Below the pieces are notes generated by a model, which saw nothing but the letters and a program-made list of their open reading frames with translations, did no database searches and was not told where the DNA came from. DNA of 64,000 nucleotides from Peribacillus alkalitolerans (GTDB taxonomy: Bacteria; Bacillota; Bacilli; Bacillales; DSM-1321), in the NCBI RefSeq assembly GCF_010882125.1, contig NZ_JAAGVZ010000004.1, positions 205,383 to 269,382 of the forward strand, given 5' to 3'. The position numbers and the translations under genes are program-made. Shown piece by piece: positions 60,952-64,000 of this stretch (position 1 is its first letter; each line of letters begins with the position of its first letter).

Positions 60952-61734
60952 TTATGATCCCGTTGATCGATAATGTCTTACTCCAATTTGCCATACAAAA
61001 AGACAAGGAAGGATGAAAAGGCATCCCATAACAGGTGTTAGCATATAAAGAAACTCATTCCCGTCAATTTTCCCGAGTATATATTTGAGAGGTAAGTAGT
61101 TCACTGTACCGAAAGGAATCACATATGTAAAAAATTTCGTGACCCATTTCTGATAAATATTTAACGGATACTGAGCCATTTCCCTTCCACCATCCGTAAA
61201 AATATTAGCTACTTCTAACCCTTGAACCGTCCAAAAACACATGGTGGCTGCAAGTATATAGATTCCCACAAAAATCAATACTCCACTGATAATCATGAAA
61301 CAAAGAGTTATAGCTTTCATGGCATCCCAATCTATTGAAAGATTGAATAATGCCCAAACTAATACTGAAAAACTTTGAAGAAAGCGACCAATCCTTGTAA
61401 ATTCGAACTTTGACCCTAATACTTGAATAACAGTACTCCGAGGTCTCACTAGAAGTCGATCAAACTCCCCATTCACAACAAGACTGGAAAAAGCATCAAA
61501 GCCCCGGGCAAAACATTCACTAACAGAGAATGCAATATGAATAACCGCAAAACAAAGTGCTACCTCAAAGAACTCCCATCCTTTTATCTGACCAAATCGT
61601 TCGAACATAAAGTAAAGTCCCGCAAACACAGCAAATGGAATGAAAAATTGGCCAAAAGATAATAGAAAAAAAGATGTTCGATACTGCATTTGGGATTTTA
61701 ATAAAATGAGCAAATATTTAAAGTATAGACGCAA
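60952..61734 (-). CDS. ABC-2 type exporter permease, second subunit
   Basis: 260 residues from TTG 61734 (GGGTG seven bases upstream). About six membrane helices. RGFDAFSSLVVNGEFDRLLVRPRSTVIQVLG is the short amphipathic segment typical of the ABC-2 DUF990-type permeases. It is the last of three genes, six bp after the other permease, and together they form a heterodimeric export channel. Substrate unknown. Confidence 0.8.
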   Translation of the reverse strand: MRLYFKYLLILLKSQMQYRTSFFLLSFGQFFIPFAVFAGLYFMFERFGQIKGWEFFEVALCFAVIHIAFSVSECFARGFDAFSSLVVNGEFDRLLVRPRSTVIQVLGSKFEFTRIGRFLQSFSVLVWALFNLSIDWDAMKAITLCFMIISGVLIFVGIYILAATMCFWTVQGLEVANIFTDGGREMAQYPLNIYQKWVTKFFTYVIPFGTVNYLPLKYILGKIDGNEFLYMLTPVMGCLFILPCLFVWQIGVRHYRSTGS

Positions 61735-61740
61735 ACGCTG

Positions 61741-62544
61741 TCACCCCCCTTGAACGACTACTCTTCGTAAAGCTTTGTTTAGTGCCAATTTCCCAAGCCA
61801 AATAAGGACGAATAGCCATGTTAGTTGTATCAGTAACCCTATGAGAGCTTCATTCTGCGGAATATGCCCAGAGTAAACCCTAAATGGAAAGTCTGCAGTA
61901 TATCGAAATGGCAATACATAAGCAATGCTCTTGAGCCATTCCGGCATAAGAGGGATAGGAATAATTAATCCAGCGAAAAATTCACCTATTACACCAATTA
62001 CTAAAGTTGAACCTACTGGTGACATCGTGATAAAAACAGATATATAAATGAACATAGAAATTGCAACCACAAGAAATAATCCTAAAATTAATGTTAGAAG
62101 AAATAAAATGCCTGTTGTCATACTAGACGGGAGAGTCATTCGATAAGGTTCTGGCAAAAAGAAAGCGACTATTAGTATGGGGAAGCAGCGAAGTAATGCA
62201 CTTGATAAACGCTGGGCTAGCAACTTTACATACCAGAAGCCATAAATCTCACATGGCCTACAAAGCTCATATGCAATATTCCCAGTTGTTATGAGATTAA
62301 ATATTTCGTTATCTCGGAACCATAGCATGATAAAAGTTAAAAAAGCTTGCTGCAGCCATAGGTAAATAATGAGTTCTTTTAATGAAATAGGTGGGTTAAC
62401 CGTAGAATTCTCGAAGAAAGCCTGAAAAATCATGATAAACATGAATCCCCAAAAAAATTGTGTAGCCACACCTGCCAATGCAGCTGCCCTGTACTGCATA
62501 CCATTTAGCAAACGTAACTTCAATACGGAGTAATATAAACTCAT
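61741..62544 (-). CDS. ABC-2 type exporter permease, first subunit
   Basis: 267 residues with about six membrane helices and the same ITTGNIAYELCRPCEIYGFWY-type cytoplasmic element as its partner. The start overlaps the ATPase stop in ATGA, so it is coupled to it. Length and layout are usual for the DUF990/ABC-2 group. Confidence 0.8.
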   Translation of the reverse strand: MSLYYSVLKLRLLNGMQYRAAALAGVATQFFWGFMFIMIFQAFFENSTVNPPISLKELIIYLWLQQAFLTFIMLWFRDNEIFNLITTGNIAYELCRPCEIYGFWYVKLLAQRLSSALLRCFPILIVAFFLPEPYRMTLPSSMTTGILFLLTLILGLFLVVAISMFIYISVFITMSPVGSTLVIGVIGEFFAGLIIPIPLMPEWLKSIAYVLPFRYTADFPFRVYSGHIPQNEALIGLLIQLTWLFVLIWLGKLALNKALRRVVVQGG

Positions 62545-63518
62545 ATTTGATACTCCTTATAAAGTTGTACAATAATGTCTTCAATGGGACGAGCTTCAAT
62601 CGCTACATCAATAAGATCAAGCATTATAGATAACTGGGTTATCACTTCTGATGTTAGCACCCTCTCTGTATCGACACTTAATACTGCTCTTTCTGGTGAC
62701 CACGAGATTATAGAAGTACCCGGTATTTGAAAAGGGTTCAAATTTTCTTGGTAATCGACCGTGATTGTTTTTACCGTCCCAAATCGGTTACGTAACTCCC
62801 CTAAGTTACCATCATAAAGCAATCTTCCTTTTCCTATTAAGATTACCCTTTCAGCCAATGCTTCTATATCACTCATATCATGAGTTGTAAGAATAATGGT
62901 AACTCCTCTTTCTTGATTAATCCTTTTGATAAACTGACGAACTGCAATTTTAGATACGGCATCAAGTCCAATTGTAGGCTCATCCAAGAATAAAATTTGG
63001 GGACTATGTAGAAGGGAAGCAGCAATTTCACAACGCATGCGTTGACCTAAACTTAATTGACGTACTGGAGAATTCAATAACTCTTTCAGTTCGAGTGCGT
63101 CCACCAGCATATTGAGATTATTTTCATATTCGTTCTGTGGTACTTTATAAATATCTCGTAAAAGTTCAAATGAATCGATGACAGGTACGTCCCACCAAAG
63201 CTGTGAGCGCTGTCCAAAAACCACTCCAATATTTTTCACATATTGTACTCTATCTTGCCATGGAGTAAAGCCCATGATGCTACAGCTTCCACTGTCAGGC
63301 ACTAAAATGCCACTCATCACTTTAATAGTAGTCGATTTCCCGGCCCCATTCGGACCAATATATCCGACAATTTCACCTGGTTCAATTGAAAAAGTGATAT
63401 CTTTTAGTGCAGGAATTATCGTATGCTCCCGATAAAAAAGCGCCTTAGCTGCTTGCCTTAAACCAGAAGCACGCTTAGCGATCTTATAAGACTTGCTAAT
63501 CCCTTCTAACTTAATCAC
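62541..63518 (-). CDS. ABC transporter ATP-binding protein (ABC-2 exporter)
   Basis: 325 residues from GTG 63518, with AGGAGG seven bases upstream; an ATG at 63536 lies before the SD. Walker A GPNGAGKST (about residues 55-63), signature LSLGQRMR and Walker B ILFLDEPTIGLD are complete, followed by the H-loop TTHDMSD. The C-terminal 100 residues are the regulatory extension common in NatA/DrrA-type ATPases. First gene of the operon. The rRNA operon ends about 200 bp upstream with its own terminator. Confidence 0.88.
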   Translation of the reverse strand: MIKLEGISKSYKIAKRASGLRQAAKALFYREHTIIPALKDITFSIEPGEIVGYIGPNGAGKSTTIKVMSGILVPDSGSCSIMGFTPWQDRVQYVKNIGVVFGQRSQLWWDVPVIDSFELLRDIYKVPQNEYENNLNMLVDALELKELLNSPVRQLSLGQRMRCEIAASLLHSPQILFLDEPTIGLDAVSKIAVRQFIKRINQERGVTIILTTHDMSDIEALAERVILIGKGRLLYDGNLGELRNRFGTVKTITVDYQENLNPFQIPGTSIISWSPERAVLSVDTERVLTSEVITQLSIMLDLIDVAIEARPIEDIIVQLYKEYQI

Positions 63519-63685
63519 ATATTCCCCTCCTAACATTTTTTGTCACAGAGGAAAATATTAACACCCTATAAAATGTAAGTCAATTGTTTTCTGAATATTA
63601 TTGAAAGGATTTTTGTATTTAAATGAAGACCTGTCTCTTCATAATCATTAACCTCCCGGTTATTTAAAAAAGAACAAACAAAAAA

Positions 63686-63705
63686 GACCAGCTCTTCAGC
63701 TGATC
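63686..63705 (-). terminator. Terminator of the rRNA operon
   Basis: GATCAGCT / AGCTGGTC (one G-U) with a four-base loop and TTTTTTGTTTG on the minus strand, 11 bases after the 5S gene. Confidence 0.85.
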
Positions 63706-63716
63706 CTCTTCTCATT

Positions 63717-63832
<116 letters not shown>

Positions 63833-63908
63833 CATATAAAGGTGAAAGAATTATTCTTTCAAAACTAGATAACAATAAGGTTTTTTGCAACACATGAGTA
63901 AATAAATT

Positions 63909-64000
63909 GTGGTTAAGTCCTCGATCTATTAGTATCTGTCAGCTCCACGTGTCGCCACGCTTCCACCTCAGACCTATCAACCTGATCATCTTTCAGGGAT
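63909..64000 (-). rRNA. rrl: 23S ribosomal RNA, 3' end only
   Basis: The last roughly 90 bases of 23S rRNA: ACTAATAGATCGAGGACTTA and the GGAAGCGTGGCGACACG stretch are conserved at the 3' end of Bacillus 23S genes. The gene continues beyond base 64000. The 76-base spacer to 5S includes the usual TATCTAGTTTTGAAAGA stretch. Confidence 0.95.

Overview
ORGANISM. The window looks like chromosomal DNA of a low-GC, Gram-positive, Bacillus-like member of the Bacillaceae. Evidence: strong AGGAGG-type ribosome binding sites, TTG/GTG starts, U-rich intrinsic terminators, SAM and guanine riboswitches, a SigV/RsiV-like pair, and a gene order that follows the Bacillus subtilis segment yebG-purEKBCSQLFMNHD-yerA-yerB-yerC-pcrB-pcrA-ligA-yerH-opuE/putP-gatCAB-dagK-yefA. 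Nearly all core genes are on the minus strand, as is the rRNA operon at the right edge, so the window is shown reversed with respect to the main transcription direction. LAYOUT. 1-13.8 kb is mostly accessory: the 5' two-thirds of hutH, a secreted M6 metalloprotease, several small or orphan genes (YkvA-like, Xis-like HTH, histidine phosphatase, azoreductase, DUF4395, a membrane-anchored triple-LysM protein), an M1-peptidase remnant, an S66 peptidase, a three-gene heme-dependent N-demethylase (dimethylamine monooxygenase type) operon, and a Yellow/MRJP-like beta-propeller protein. 13.9-23 kb: rlmCD, a SAM-I riboswitch in front of a short CaiB-like CoA transferase, dagK, gatCAB and putP/opuE. 23-31 kb is a second accessory stretch: zinc-less alcohol dehydrogenase, LysM-amidase, ECF sigma factor and RsiV-like anti-sigma, an MBL-fold hydrolase, an EamA exporter and pruA. 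31.3-41.2 kb is the conserved camS-ligA-pcrA-pcrB and yerB-yerC clusters and the adenine-deaminase-like YerA. 41.3-55.4 kb is the complete 12-gene purine operon with PurR boxes, a sigma-A promoter and a guanine riboswitch upstream, then yebG. 55.8-59.5 kb is the fructose operon fruR-fruK-fruA with clustered FruR operators. 59.5-60.9 kb holds decayed or small genes (frameshifted peptidase E, SRPBCC protein, truncated GNAT). 61-63.5 kb is an ABC-2 exporter, and the window ends in the 5S and the 3' end of the 23S rRNA. HOW IT WORKS TOGETHER. The purine operon carries IMP synthesis from PRPP and responds both to PRPP (PurR) and to guanine (riboswitch). LigA/PcrA are replication and repair functions, GatCAB makes Gln-tRNA(Gln)/Asn-tRNA, and PutP and PruA serve proline uptake and oxidation. 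ODD STRUCTURE. The features least explained by the genes are: degenerate tandem arrays with a strict 20/21-bp period at two intergenic sites, a 184-bp element bounded by 10-bp inverted ends, an unassigned hairpin upstream of the ykvA-like gene, a TTTAATCAA palindrome in front of the N-demethylase operon, and several small ORFs with excellent ribosome binding sites. Many start codons were moved inward from the longest frame because the Shine-Dalgarno position demands it; each such case is stated.
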